Below are positions 33,643-44,090 of a stretch of 63,516 nt of DNA, piece after piece. The notes under the pieces were generated by a model. It worked only from the letters and a program-made list of their open reading frames with translations, searched no databases and was not told the DNA's origin. The stretch comes from Ruminococcus sp. (GTDB taxonomy: Bacteria; Bacillota; Clostridia; Oscillospirales; Ruminococcaceae), in NCBI GenBank assembly GCA_017624895.1, contig JAGAMB010000037.1, forward strand, positions 1 to 63,516, read 5' to 3'. Position 1 is the stretch's first letter. Every line of letters begins with the position of its first letter. A program made the position numbers and the translations under genes.

Positions 33643-33870
33643 ATGGGATTAGTTGCTATTGGTGCTGCTATTGCAGTTCTTACAGGTGCAGGTGCAGGTG
33701 TTGGTATCGGTATCGCCACAGCAAAGGCTACAGAGGCTATTGCGCGTCAGCCCGAAGCTAAAAAGGATATCAGAAGCGCTATGCTTCTCGGCTGCGTACT
33801 TGCAGAGGCTACAGCTATTTACGGCTTTGTAATCGCACTTCTCATCATCATTATGCTTGGCGGAAAGTAA
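33643..33870 (+). CDS. atpE: ATP synthase Fo subunit c
   Basis: 75 residues from the ATG after GGAGGT. Two membrane helices with the polar loop ARQPEAKKDIRS; helix 1 has the glycine-rich GAGAGVGIGIA; the ion-binding glutamate lies in LAEATAIYGF. Compared with sodium-binding rings (Ilyobacter: GVGQGY and AESTGIY) the Gln is Ile and the Ser after Glu is Ala, so proton binding is more likely (inference). It forms the rotor ring in the membrane. The gene stands after the MITE-like element. Confidence 0.95.
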   Translation: MGLVAIGAAIAVLTGAGAGVGIGIATAKATEAIARQPEAKKDIRSAMLLGCVLAEATAIYGFVIALLIIIMLGGK

Positions 33871-33885
33871 TACGGGGGATTTCCA

Positions 33886-34377
33886 ATGCTTAAATTCGAA
33901 TTCTGGAATATTTTCTGGACAGTATTCAATGTACTTCTTCTGTATGTGCTGCTCAGAATATTCCTGTTTAAACCAATCAACAAAATGCTGGATGACCGTA
34001 CTCAGGCTGTACAAAAGGACTACGACGACGCTGAACGGGCAAAAAAGGAAGCCGCGGAGCTTAAAGCTCAGTATGACGCTTCTGTAAGCGAGGCTAAGGA
34101 GGAGGCTGCAAGAATCCTCCGCACAGCCCACGATGAAGCCGAAAATGAACGTGAGGCTATAATCCGCAAATCCCACGAGGAGGCGGAAAATATCGTTGCA
34201 GCCGCCGGTGAAACTATCGAAAACGAGCGTAAGCGTGTTATTCGTCAGGCTCATTCGGAAATTGCAGACCTTGCTATTGAAGCGGCTTCTAAAATTGTTT
34301 CAGCTAATCTTGACGACGAAAAGAACCGTAAGCTTGTTGACGAGTTCCTTTCCGCAGAGGAGGCTGACCGCAAATGA
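33886..34377 (+). CDS. atpF: ATP synthase Fo subunit b
   Basis: 163 residues. One N-terminal membrane helix (about 6-26), then a long charged helix (Ala/Glu/Lys-rich, about 35-140), the peripheral stalk. [15 protein letters not shown] is the usual junction. GGGGG lies before the start; the stop overlaps the next start by four bases (ATGA), so translation is coupled to the delta-alpha fusion with which this stalk must bind. Confidence 0.95.
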   Translation: MLKFEFWNIFWTVFNVLLLYVLLRIFLFKPINKMLDDRTQAVQKDYDDAERAKKEAAELKAQYDASVSEAKEEAARILRTAHDEAENEREAIIRKSHEEAENIVAAAGETIENERKRVIRQAHSEIADLAIEAASKIVSANLDDEKNRKLVDEFLSAEEADRK

Positions 34378-36392
34378 GAGATACAGCAAAAGAATTTCTC
34401 AATGAGCTTGTACGCCTTAATATAAGCCGTGAGGATATCGAAACAGCAAAGGGGATATTTTCAGCTTGTCCCGATGTGAAAGATACGCTGGCAAATCCGC
34501 TTATAACATATGACGAAAAAAGAATTGCTATAAAACAGATTTTCCCGAAAGCCCTTGAGCGCTCTATGGCAAATGCCGCAAAATCAGGGCTTATGGAGGA
34601 AATTGATGATGTTTTTGAGGCATATCTTGACGCTCTCCACGAAAAACAGAAAAGCATAAAGGCGGTTGTCCGCTATGTCACTCCCCTGACGGAAAATCAG
34701 CAGGCTGAGCTGCGCCGCTTTATTATGGAGAAATTCACCAAGGAAGATGTGGACATTGAGTATAAACACGATCCTGATATTATAGGCGGCTTTATCCTCA
34801 ATGCAGGTGATGTGGAATTTGACCGCAGCTACCGCACAAGTCTGCGCTCTATCCGTGAAAATCTCAGGCAGAAAGCCAACGAAAGCGTTAGCGGCAGCAC
34901 TTTCAAGCCAAAGGATATTATATCCGTACTCAAAACAGAAATCAAGGATTTTGAAGTCCGTTCAGGAGCTTCCGAAACGGGATTTATTATCCGCCTCGGT
35001 GACGGTATCGCCCGTGTCCGCGGTATGAGCGGCGTTATGTACGGCGAGCTTGTGGAGTTCGAAACAGGTGTGCGAGGTATTGTCCAGAATATCGAGGATA
35101 ATTCCGTGGGAATCGTTCTTCTGGGCGACGATTACGGTCTTACCGAGGGTTCAACCGTTGTCCGTACCTGTAAACGTGCAGGTATCGGTGTAAGCGATGA
35201 GCTTCTCGGCAGAGTTGTGGACGCTCTCGGCTCTCCCATAGACGGACTGGGACAAATTCACGCGGAGGACTACTTCCCCATTGAGCGTGAAGCCCCCGGA
35301 GTTATTGAGAGAAAATCCGTAAACGTGCCATTGCAGACGGGTATACTTGCTATTGACTCAATGTTCCCTATCGGCAGAGGTCAGCGTGAGCTGATTATCG
35401 GTGACAGACAGACGGGTAAAACATCAATTGCCATTGATACAATAATCAACCAGAAGGGGCAGGACGTTATCTGCGTTTATGCGGCTATCGGTCAGAAATC
35501 CTCAACTGTTGCTCAGGTTGTGAATACCCTGAAAAAATACGGCGCTATGGATTATTCCGTAGTTGTATCGGCATCAGCTTCTGAGCCGGCGCCATTCCAG
35601 TATATCTGCCCATACTCCGCCACAGCTATTGCGGAATACTTTATGTCAAAGGGCAAAGACGTACTTATTGTATACGATGACCTTTCTAAACACGCTGTTG
35701 CATATCGTGCAATGTCCCTGCTGCTCCATCGTCCCCCAGGACGCGAAGCATACCCCGGAGATGTATTCTACCTCCATTCGAGATTGCTGGAGCGTTCAAG
35801 CCGTCTTGATGATGAACACGGCGGCGGTTCACTTACGGCGCTGCCGATTATAGAAACTCTTGCAGGCGATATATCCGCATATATCCCCACAAATGTCATT
35901 TCTATCACCGACGGTCAGATTTTCCTTGAAAGCGAGCTTTTCAATTCGGGACAAAGACCTGCGGTTAACTATGGTCTTTCCGTTTCCCGTGTAGGCGGTG
36001 CGGCTCAGACTAAGGCTATGAAAAAGGCGGCCGGAAATCTCCGTATCGACCTTGCACAGTTCAAGGAAATGGAGATATTCACTCAGTTTTCATCAGAGCT
36101 TGATCCCGCCACATCGGAGCTTCTTGCCCATGGACGTATGCTTACAGAAATGCTGAAACAGCCGTTATACAATCCCCGTCCCCATTATGAGCAGGTAATA
36201 CTCCTGTATGCGGCTCAGCACGGACTTTTCAAGCACGTTACTCCAAAGGAGCTTAAAGAGTATATCTCAGAGCTGATGAGCTATATAAACAGCTACGGTC
36301 AGGATATTGTTACGGAAATTGAGGAGAACCGTGTGCTTACAGATGATCTTATGGAACGCATAGAGCGTATTGTAACAGCATTTGAGGAATAA
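34374..36392 (+). CDS. atpA: ATP synthase F1 delta-alpha fusion
   Basis: 672 residues in one open frame. Residues 1-170 are a complete delta (OSCP) subunit: the N-terminal helical part, then [19 protein letters not shown] as in delta C-termini. Alpha begins at about 177 ([18 protein letters not shown]) and is full length (about 495), with P-loop GDRQTGKT at 343-350 and [12 protein letters not shown]. The link is NESVSGST with no stop. The only Met residues near it are 118 and 218, so no ATG start for alpha exists. Delta normally is one per complex and alpha three, so the fusion would give three delta domains unless cleaved or initiated at a non-AUG codon. It could be an assembly artefact only if a stop were lost; the reading frame looks intact. 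Confidence 0.92.
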   Translation: MRDTAKEFLNELVRLNISREDIETAKGIFSACPDVKDTLANPLITYDEKRIAIKQIFPKALERSMANAAKSGLMEEIDDVFEAYLDALHEKQKSIKAVVRYVTPLTENQQAELRRFIMEKFTKEDVDIEYKHDPDIIGGFILNAGDVEFDRSYRTSLRSIRENLRQKANESVSGSTFKPKDIISVLKTEIKDFEVRSGASETGFIIRLGDGIARVRGMSGVMYGELVEFETGVRGIVQNIEDNSVGIVLLGDDYGLTEGSTVVRTCKRAGIGVSDELLGRVVDALGSPIDGLGQIHAEDYFPIEREAPGVIERKSVNVPLQTGILAIDSMFPIGRGQRELIIGDRQTGKTSIAIDTIINQKGQDVICVYAAIGQKSSTVAQVVNTLKKYGAMDYSVVVSASASEPAPFQYICPYSATAIAEYFMSKGKDVLIVYDDLSKHAVAYRAMSLLLHRPPGREAYPGDVFYLHSRLLERSSRLDDEHGGGSLTALPIIETLAGDISAYIPTNVISITDGQIFLESELFNSGQRPAVNYGLSVSRVGGAAQTKAMKKAAGNLRIDLAQFKEMEIFTQFSSELDPATSELLAHGRMLTEMLKQPLYNPRPHYEQVILLYAAQHGLFKHVTPKELKEYISELMSYINSYGQDIVTEIEENRVLTDDLMERIERIVTAFEE

Positions 36393-36401
36393 GGTGATTT
36401 T

Positions 36402-38773
<2,372 letters not shown>

Positions 38774-38775
38774 AA

Positions 38776-39186
38776 ATGGCTAAAACATTTTATCTGGAGA
38801 TCATCACCTCCAACCGCGTATTTTTTCAGGGCGACTGTGAACATCTTGTAATAACGGCTATAGACGGACATATGGGTATACTTGCCGGTCACGAGCCGCT
38901 TGTTACCTGTCTGCCTACAGGCGAACTGAAATATATGGTTGACGGAGAATGGAAATTCGCCGCCATATCCGAGGGCTTTATTGAGGTTCTCCCCGATAGG
39001 GCGGTAATTCTGGCGGACTCCTGCGAGCTTCCTGAGGAAATCGACATAAAACGAGCCGAGGAAGCAAGGGAACGTGCCGAAGAAATGCTCCGACAGCAGC
39101 AGAGTATAAGGGAATACTACGAAACTCAGGCTGCTCTCAACAGAGCTATAAACCGACTTAAAATTTCACAAAAGCATTTTAACTGA
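38776..39186 (+). CDS. atpC: ATP synthase F1 subunit epsilon
   Basis: 136 residues. N-terminal beta-sandwich (MAKTFYLEIITSNRVFFQGD, TAIDGHMGILAGHEPLVTCL) and C-terminal helical hairpin (KRAEEARERAEEMLRQQQS), the regulatory arm. It completes the set a, c, b, delta-alpha, gamma, beta, epsilon, so every subunit of F1Fo is present. The next gene starts 180 bases on with its own promoter. Confidence 0.95.
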   Translation: MAKTFYLEIITSNRVFFQGDCEHLVITAIDGHMGILAGHEPLVTCLPTGELKYMVDGEWKFAAISEGFIEVLPDRAVILADSCELPEEIDIKRAEEARERAEEMLRQQQSIREYYETQAALNRAINRLKISQKHFN

Positions 39187-39260
39187 ATGTTGATATTACC
39201 AAAAATATTGTATTCAAATTGTGCAATATCTCAAAATATACGTATTTCTATTGTATATAC

Positions 39261-39289
39261 TTGACTTTTATTGTGAAATATAGTAAAAT
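39261..39289 (+). promoter_or_regulatory. secDF promoter
   Basis: TTGACT (39261-39266), 17-base spacer, TAAAAT (39284-39289). Confidence 0.72.
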
Positions 39290-39317
39290 AATAGTAATTG
39301 TCACAGACAAAAATAAA

Positions 39318-39347
39318 TGGTAATATCCCCTGATGAGGAGCATTACC
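39318..39347 (+). promoter_or_regulatory. Hairpin in the secD leader
   Basis: GGTAAT (39318-39323) pairs with ATTACC near 39342-39347, with CCT/AGG inside; it ends just before the AGGAGG of secD, so it could mask or expose that site. Possibly translational control (inference). Confidence 0.35.
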
Positions 39348-39365
39348 GAATAGGAGGCAAAAGAC

Positions 39366-40775
39366 GTGAAAAAGATTCACAAATCCACTTTCTTCATTGT
39401 CGTTGCTTTTATTGCGTTGTTCGCAGTTTCCACAGTTACTGGCTTTGATTACTTCTACGGCGATAATAAAACTACCGTCGTAAAAGGCATTAACGACATC
39501 CGCCTTGGTATTGATATTCAGGGCGGCGTTGACGTAACCTTTGCCCCGGCTGATGGCTTCGACGCTACCGATGAGCAGCTTGACGCTGCTACCGAGACTA
39601 TTAAAACCCGTCTTGGCACACTCGGTATCAACGACAACGAATTATACAGCGACTACAAATCAGACCGTATTATCGTGCGTTTCCCATGGCAGGCAGGCGA
39701 AAGCGAATATGACGCTGAAGCTGCTGTAAAGGAGCTTGGTGAAATGGCTGAGCTTACCTTCCGCCGCGGCAGCGACTACGAAACCGATGAGGAGGGTAAT
39801 ATTACACCTACAGGCAAACTTGTTCTCAGCGGTGCTGATATTGCAAGTGCTGACTATATGCAGCAGCCTGACAGCTACGGCAACCTTGAATGGGTAGTTA
39901 CACTTTCACTCAACGATTCAGGAAAGCAGGCATTTGCTGAGGCAACTGCTGAACTTGCCGGTACAGGTACTCCCATCTCTATCTGGATGGATAACACTAT
40001 GATATCATCTCCCTCTGTAAATAATGCTATTACAGACGGAAACGCAGTTATCACAGGTAACTTTGACAATGAATCATCAAAGAAGCTTGCAGACCAGATC
40101 AATTCCGGTGCGCTTCCATTCAAGATGGAAACAACAAGCTTCAAGACAATTTCTTCTACAATGGGTGAGGGTTCTCTTGACGCTATCGTCCTTGCAGCCT
40201 GCATTGCATTTGTATTCATTGCAATTTATATGATTGTTCTTTACAAGGTTCCCGGTGTAGTTGCCGTTATTGGTATCATCGGACAGATTGCCGCAACACT
40301 TGCAGCAGTAACAGGCTGGTTCGGCTTTATGCCCGGTTCAACTCTCACGATCCCCGGTATTGCAGGTATTATCCTCGCCGTTGGTATGGGCGTTGACGCT
40401 AACATCATCACAGGCGAGCGTATCAAGGAAGAAATCAACTCAGGAAAATCCCTTGAAGTTGCTATCCGTGTAGCTTACAAGCGTGCGTTCTCCGCTATTC
40501 TTGATGGTAACATCACAAACGTTCTCATCGCTCTTATCCTTATGGGTGCTTTCGGAGTTCCCACAAGCTTCTTCTCAAAAATTCTCAACAGCACAATATT
40601 CTGTATGTTCGGTGCTACAACTGAGGGTGTTGTATACTCCTTCGGCTTCACTCTCCTTGTAGGTGTTGTATGTAACTTCATCTTCGGTGTATTTGCTTCA
40701 AGAATTATGGTTACATCACTTTCCAGATTCAAGGGACTCCAGAACAGAAAACTTTATGGAGGTAACGCTAAATGA
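39366..40775 (+). CDS. secD: Protein translocase subunit SecD
   Basis: 469 residues, GTG start after AGGAGG. An N-terminal helix precedes a large periplasm-side domain with LGIDIQGGVDVTF, and six helices follow from about 275, including the conserved TLTIPGIAGIILAVGMGVDA and NIITGERIKEEI that hold the proton-path residues. It drives late steps of Sec export using the proton gradient. It overlaps secF by four bases. Confidence 0.95.
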   Translation: MKKIHKSTFFIVVAFIALFAVSTVTGFDYFYGDNKTTVVKGINDIRLGIDIQGGVDVTFAPADGFDATDEQLDAATETIKTRLGTLGINDNELYSDYKSDRIIVRFPWQAGESEYDAEAAVKELGEMAELTFRRGSDYETDEEGNITPTGKLVLSGADIASADYMQQPDSYGNLEWVVTLSLNDSGKQAFAEATAELAGTGTPISIWMDNTMISSPSVNNAITDGNAVITGNFDNESSKKLADQINSGALPFKMETTSFKTISSTMGEGSLDAIVLAACIAFVFIAIYMIVLYKVPGVVAVIGIIGQIAATLAAVTGWFGFMPGSTLTIPGIAGIILAVGMGVDANIITGERIKEEINSGKSLEVAIRVAYKRAFSAILDGNITNVLIALILMGAFGVPTSFFSKILNSTIFCMFGATTEGVVYSFGFTLLVGVVCNFIFGVFASRIMVTSLSRFKGLQNRKLYGGNAK

Positions 40776-41767
40776 GTAATATAGACAGCAAAATCAAAAA
40801 GAAAGCTGCATCCTCCTCTGCATCCGCGCCTGCAATCCCTCAGAAGGTATACAACTTCTGTAATAAAAAGCGTATGATTCTTGCAATCGTTATATGCGTT
40901 GCAGTTGCTCTTTTAGCAGGTATTCTTATCAGAGGCGTAAACCTTGCAATCGAGTTCAAGGGCGGTACAATGCTCACTTACTCTTATGATGGCGAGCTTA
41001 ACACTAACGATGTAAGCTCCACAGTTCAGAGCGTTGTAAATTCCCCTGTTTCAATCCGTACAGGTGAAAGTCTTGACGGAAGCGGTCATCAGATCACAAT
41101 TTCATTCACATCTGACGAAGGTCTTAACGCTGACAGACAGTTTGAGCTTACAAATGTTCTTAATGAAAAATTCCCCGATAACAATATGGTACTTTTCGAT
41201 TCCAACGATGTAAGCCCTGCTTCAGGACGTGAATTTCTGCTGAAATGTCTTCTTGCTGTGGTACTTGCAGCTATCCTTATCATAATCTACATTGCAATCA
41301 GATTCAGAAACATTGGTGGATGGCTTGCCGGTTTGTGTTCAATTTTTGCATTGCTTCACGACCTTATGGCAGCTCTTGCCGCTTCAATTATATGCGGATT
41401 TGAGTTTAACGCAAATATTGTTGCAGTAATCCTGACAATCCTCGGTTACTCAATCAATAACACAATCGTTATTTATGACAGAATAAGAGAAAACAAGTCA
41501 CTTTATCCCAATTCCACACTTAATGAGCTTATTAATATGGGCTGCTCACAGTCACTTACACGTTCAATCAGAACATCTATAACAACAATCGGAACAATGA
41601 TAATCGTATCAATCGTTGTACTCATAAGCGGCTATACATCACTTCTCAGCTTCTCAATTCCACTTATCTTCGGTCTTATCTCAGGTACTTACTCATCACT
41701 CTTTGTAGCACCTGTAACATGGTCATGGATGGTTGGAAGAAAGGAAGCAAAGGCTTCCAAAAAGTAA
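40772..41767 (+). CDS. secF: Protein translocase subunit SecF
   Basis: 331 residues. First helix about 32-52 (KRMILAIVICVAVALLAGIL), then VNLAIEFKGGTMLTYSY, and five helices carrying LHDLMAALAASIICG, SINNTIVIYDRIRENK and SGTYSSLFVAPVTW. SecD and SecF act as a pair with SecG, YajC and SecYE. Its ATG overlaps the secD stop, so the two are translated together. A terminator follows. Confidence 0.95.
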   Translation: MSNIDSKIKKKAASSSASAPAIPQKVYNFCNKKRMILAIVICVAVALLAGILIRGVNLAIEFKGGTMLTYSYDGELNTNDVSSTVQSVVNSPVSIRTGESLDGSGHQITISFTSDEGLNADRQFELTNVLNEKFPDNNMVLFDSNDVSPASGREFLLKCLLAVVLAAILIIIYIAIRFRNIGGWLAGLCSIFALLHDLMAALAASIICGFEFNANIVAVILTILGYSINNTIVIYDRIRENKSLYPNSTLNELINMGCSQSLTRSIRTSITTIGTMIIVSIVVLISGYTSLLSFSIPLIFGLISGTYSSLFVAPVTWSWMVGRKEAKASKK

Positions 41768-41773
41768 TACAAA

Positions 41774-41812
41774 AAAAAGAGTTAGGAATCAATACGGTTC
41801 TTAACTCTTTTT
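41774..41812 (+). terminator. secDF terminator
   Basis: AAAGAGTTAGGAA, 9-base loop, TTCTTAACTCTTT then TT: a 13-bp stem with one wobble pair, T-rich after it and A-rich before it. Confidence 0.85.
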
Positions 41813-41849
41813 ATTATATGGGCATATTTCAAAAGGATCATTCAAAATC

Positions 41850-43244
41850 TCAATTGACCTTGCCTGCCGCCTTGTAAATCTTCTCCTTAACCTTAATGGA
41901 GCTTTTCACCTTTTTGATGATAAGTCCTGCAGCAAGGAGAATTGCACCGATACAAGCAGCATATAACGCTGTCGGAAGAAGAAGTGTACTGCTAAGATAG
42001 CAGATGAAGCTGCCGGTGATCGTATATCCGAGGGCTGCTCCTGCTGATACACCAACCGCTGCGAGAAGTACGATCAAACCACTCCATGTAAATATGTTCC
42101 CAAAATAACCCAGAACATATCTGCCTTTGCCGTTCAAAATGATATTTATCCAGATCATAAGCACGATAGCTAATGCTGTAATTATTCCAATTGCAACATA
42201 TGAAAGTATGTAACCAATATTTTCAAGGCGGAATTTTATCTCCCAGCCGATTTTGCCCACGGAAAGCTTTTCAGATGTTTCATTCTCCGCAAGACTGCTG
42301 CGTATTGCATTATAATCGGCGGTCTGCATTTCATAGCCGAATATTTCTGTTCCTCTGTCGTGGTTATTCTTGAAGAAATCCACAATTTCATTTTCTGTTA
42401 CGGTAGGCTCATCACCCACTCCATCAATTATATAATCGGCATAGGCTTCAAGCTTATCAGCGCAAAAGCCTGTAAAATCAGTTCCTGCAAGATAAAGAGC
42501 AAATTCCGTCTTATCAGCAAAGCCGTGTGATGCCTTGTCAAAATCAGTTTCATAGTAGAGATTGTCCGACAGGCTCATCCCGTTTAATCGGGCGTTTATA
42601 ATCGACCATTTATCAAGCCCCTCAGCGATATTGTGAAGGTTTGTTCCTGTAAATCCCAGCTTCAAACTGAAAAGCAGGCTTACCACGGTAAGAAGTATAC
42701 CTGAAAGCAGCGCAACTGCTGACGCACCTAAAAGTCGTCCGAAGCCGATCTTTGCGGACTTTTCAGGTGGCTGAACTACAGACGGCTGTTCCTGATGAAC
42801 AGGTTGAACATTATCATTTGCGGCTGTTTTTTCACGTTCCCTTTCAATGAAAAGCTCCTCCTTCGGAGTTTCCTTTACAGGCTCACGTAAAGGCTTTTCC
42901 TCTGCCTGCTCTGACGAAAATACTGTTTCCTTTTTTTCCGTCGGCTCTGAAATCAGCTCCGGTTCGGGTATCAGCGGCGGCTCTGAAATCAGCTCCGGTT
43001 CGGGTATCAGCGGCGGCTCTGGCTCTGGCAGAATCTCCGGAGCTTCATCTGTTGTGTTATGCTCCTGAACTGCTGTTTCCTCCTGCGTGATATTTTCCGC
43101 AGCGATATTCTCCTCCTCAAAATCATCCACTCTGTTTTCTCTGACAATTTCTCCTGTTGAGGGATTTTTCAGCATAGCACCGCAGCCTATGCAGAAGTAG
43201 AGATTATCTTCCTCATAAACTGCACCACATAATTTACACTTCAT
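41850..43244 (-). CDS. Zinc-ribbon membrane protein with Pro/Glu repeats
   Basis: 464 residues from the ATG 7 bases after GGAGGA. An N-terminal zinc ribbon (CKLCGA, FCIGCGAML), a long acidic linker at about 35-160 with two exact tandem copies of a 12-residue repeat (PEPELISEPPLI; 36 bases each, 42943-43014), then a helix at about 170-195, an extracytoplasmic part of about 150 residues, and four hydrophobic helices to the end. It resembles other clostridial zinc-ribbon proteins with a C-terminal membrane domain; role unknown. The linker repeats are recent duplications. Confidence 0.7.
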   Translation of the reverse strand: MKCKLCGAVYEEDNLYFCIGCGAMLKNPSTGEIVRENRVDDFEEENIAAENITQEETAVQEHNTTDEAPEILPEPEPPLIPEPELISEPPLIPEPELISEPTEKKETVFSSEQAEEKPLREPVKETPKEELFIEREREKTAANDNVQPVHQEQPSVVQPPEKSAKIGFGRLLGASAVALLSGILLTVVSLLFSLKLGFTGTNLHNIAEGLDKWSIINARLNGMSLSDNLYYETDFDKASHGFADKTEFALYLAGTDFTGFCADKLEAYADYIIDGVGDEPTVTENEIVDFFKNNHDRGTEIFGYEMQTADYNAIRSSLAENETSEKLSVGKIGWEIKFRLENIGYILSYVAIGIITALAIVLMIWINIILNGKGRYVLGYFGNIFTWSGLIVLLAAVGVSAGAALGYTITGSFICYLSSTLLLPTALYAACIGAILLAAGLIIKKVKSSIKVKEKIYKAAGKVN

Positions 43245-43439
43245 TTTTACTTCCTCCATTTCACAGAAATATTATCTGCGTTAATTATCCTTACCTATTA
43301 TACCTTTTATTTATTATATTGTCAACAGAAAAAGGTCGGGAAATGTTATGTGCGTTTATCCAAAAACATATTTTTGAATTTGCGGACTCGGCTCTTTAAA
43401 TTAAAAGGGACGGCATAAACCGTCCCTTCCTTATGTAGA

Positions 43440-43865
43440 TCATTCAGTCTTGTTATTTGCTGTATTGCCTGAAGCCTGTGCCTTGAGAAGATCTCTGATT
43501 TCTGTGAGAAGCTCCTCCTCCTTTGTAGGCTTAGGAGGCGCAGCGGGCGCTTCCTCCTGCTGCTGCTTCATCTTGGAAAGAAATGTTGTAACAGCCTTCA
43601 TAATAAGGAATACAACAGCAGCCATAATGAGGAAATTCACAACATCCATAATGAATGCACCAATTCTCAGTTCAGCTTTGAAAAGAGTAATTGAAAATCC
43701 ATTAATTCCGCCGTAGCTGAAGAAACCAAGAATAGGTGAAATGATGTTGTCAAGCAGCGAGGTTACAAGACCTGAAAATGCGCCGCCGATGATAACACCG
43801 ATCGCCATATCAATGATGTTTCCCTTAGCAATAAACGCCTTGAATTCTTCCATTAACTTCTTCAT
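43440..43865 (-). CDS. mscL: Large-conductance mechanosensitive channel
   Basis: 141 residues. N-terminal amphipathic helix (MKKLMEEFKAFIAKGN), TM1 with IIDMAIGVIIGGAFSGLVTS, an extracellular loop, TM2 (VNFLIMAAVVFLIMKAVTTF), and the cytoplasmic helix (TEIRDLLKAQ) after a Pro/Glu/Ala linker. It forms a pentameric channel that opens when the membrane is stretched, releasing solutes after osmotic downshift. It is single-gene; a MITE-like element lies 45 bases upstream. Confidence 0.95.
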   Translation of the reverse strand: MKKLMEEFKAFIAKGNIIDMAIGVIIGGAFSGLVTSLLDNIISPILGFFSYGGINGFSITLFKAELRIGAFIMDVVNFLIMAAVVFLIMKAVTTFLSKMKQQQEEAPAAPPKPTKEEELLTEIRDLLKAQASGNTANNKTE

Positions 43866-43909
43866 CTTTTTTCTCCTTTTATTTTATTTCGGGATATCCC
43901 CGTTATTTA

Positions 43910-44066
43910 TACCAATTCCTGAAATGCTGACAGATAAATCTGATAAGCAGAAATGCTTTATGTCAAGACGGACAATGAAAGCATACCGTCGTATGGTGAG
44001 GAGATCCAACGACGACATATAGTATTTAGCCGTCAGATTTGCCTGCTGTTGTTTAAGGTATTGGTA
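43910..44066. mobile_element. 157-bp MITE-like element, copy 2 (upstream of mscL)
   Basis: TACCAATTCCTGAAAT at the left end and GTATTGGTA at the right. Its reverse complement matches the element at 33454-33611 along nearly the whole length (shared CATTTCTGCT, TCCTCACCATACG and GACAT blocks). Both sides carry TA. Confidence 0.7.
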
Positions 44067-44090
44067 TTAAATGAGTTTAACTCATTTATC

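Noticed and set aside
34374..36392. Delta-alpha fusion as a frameshift artefact
   Set aside because: Both parts are in the same frame with no lost residues, and the linker has normal codons; a single missing stop codon is still the main alternative and is noted as the test.
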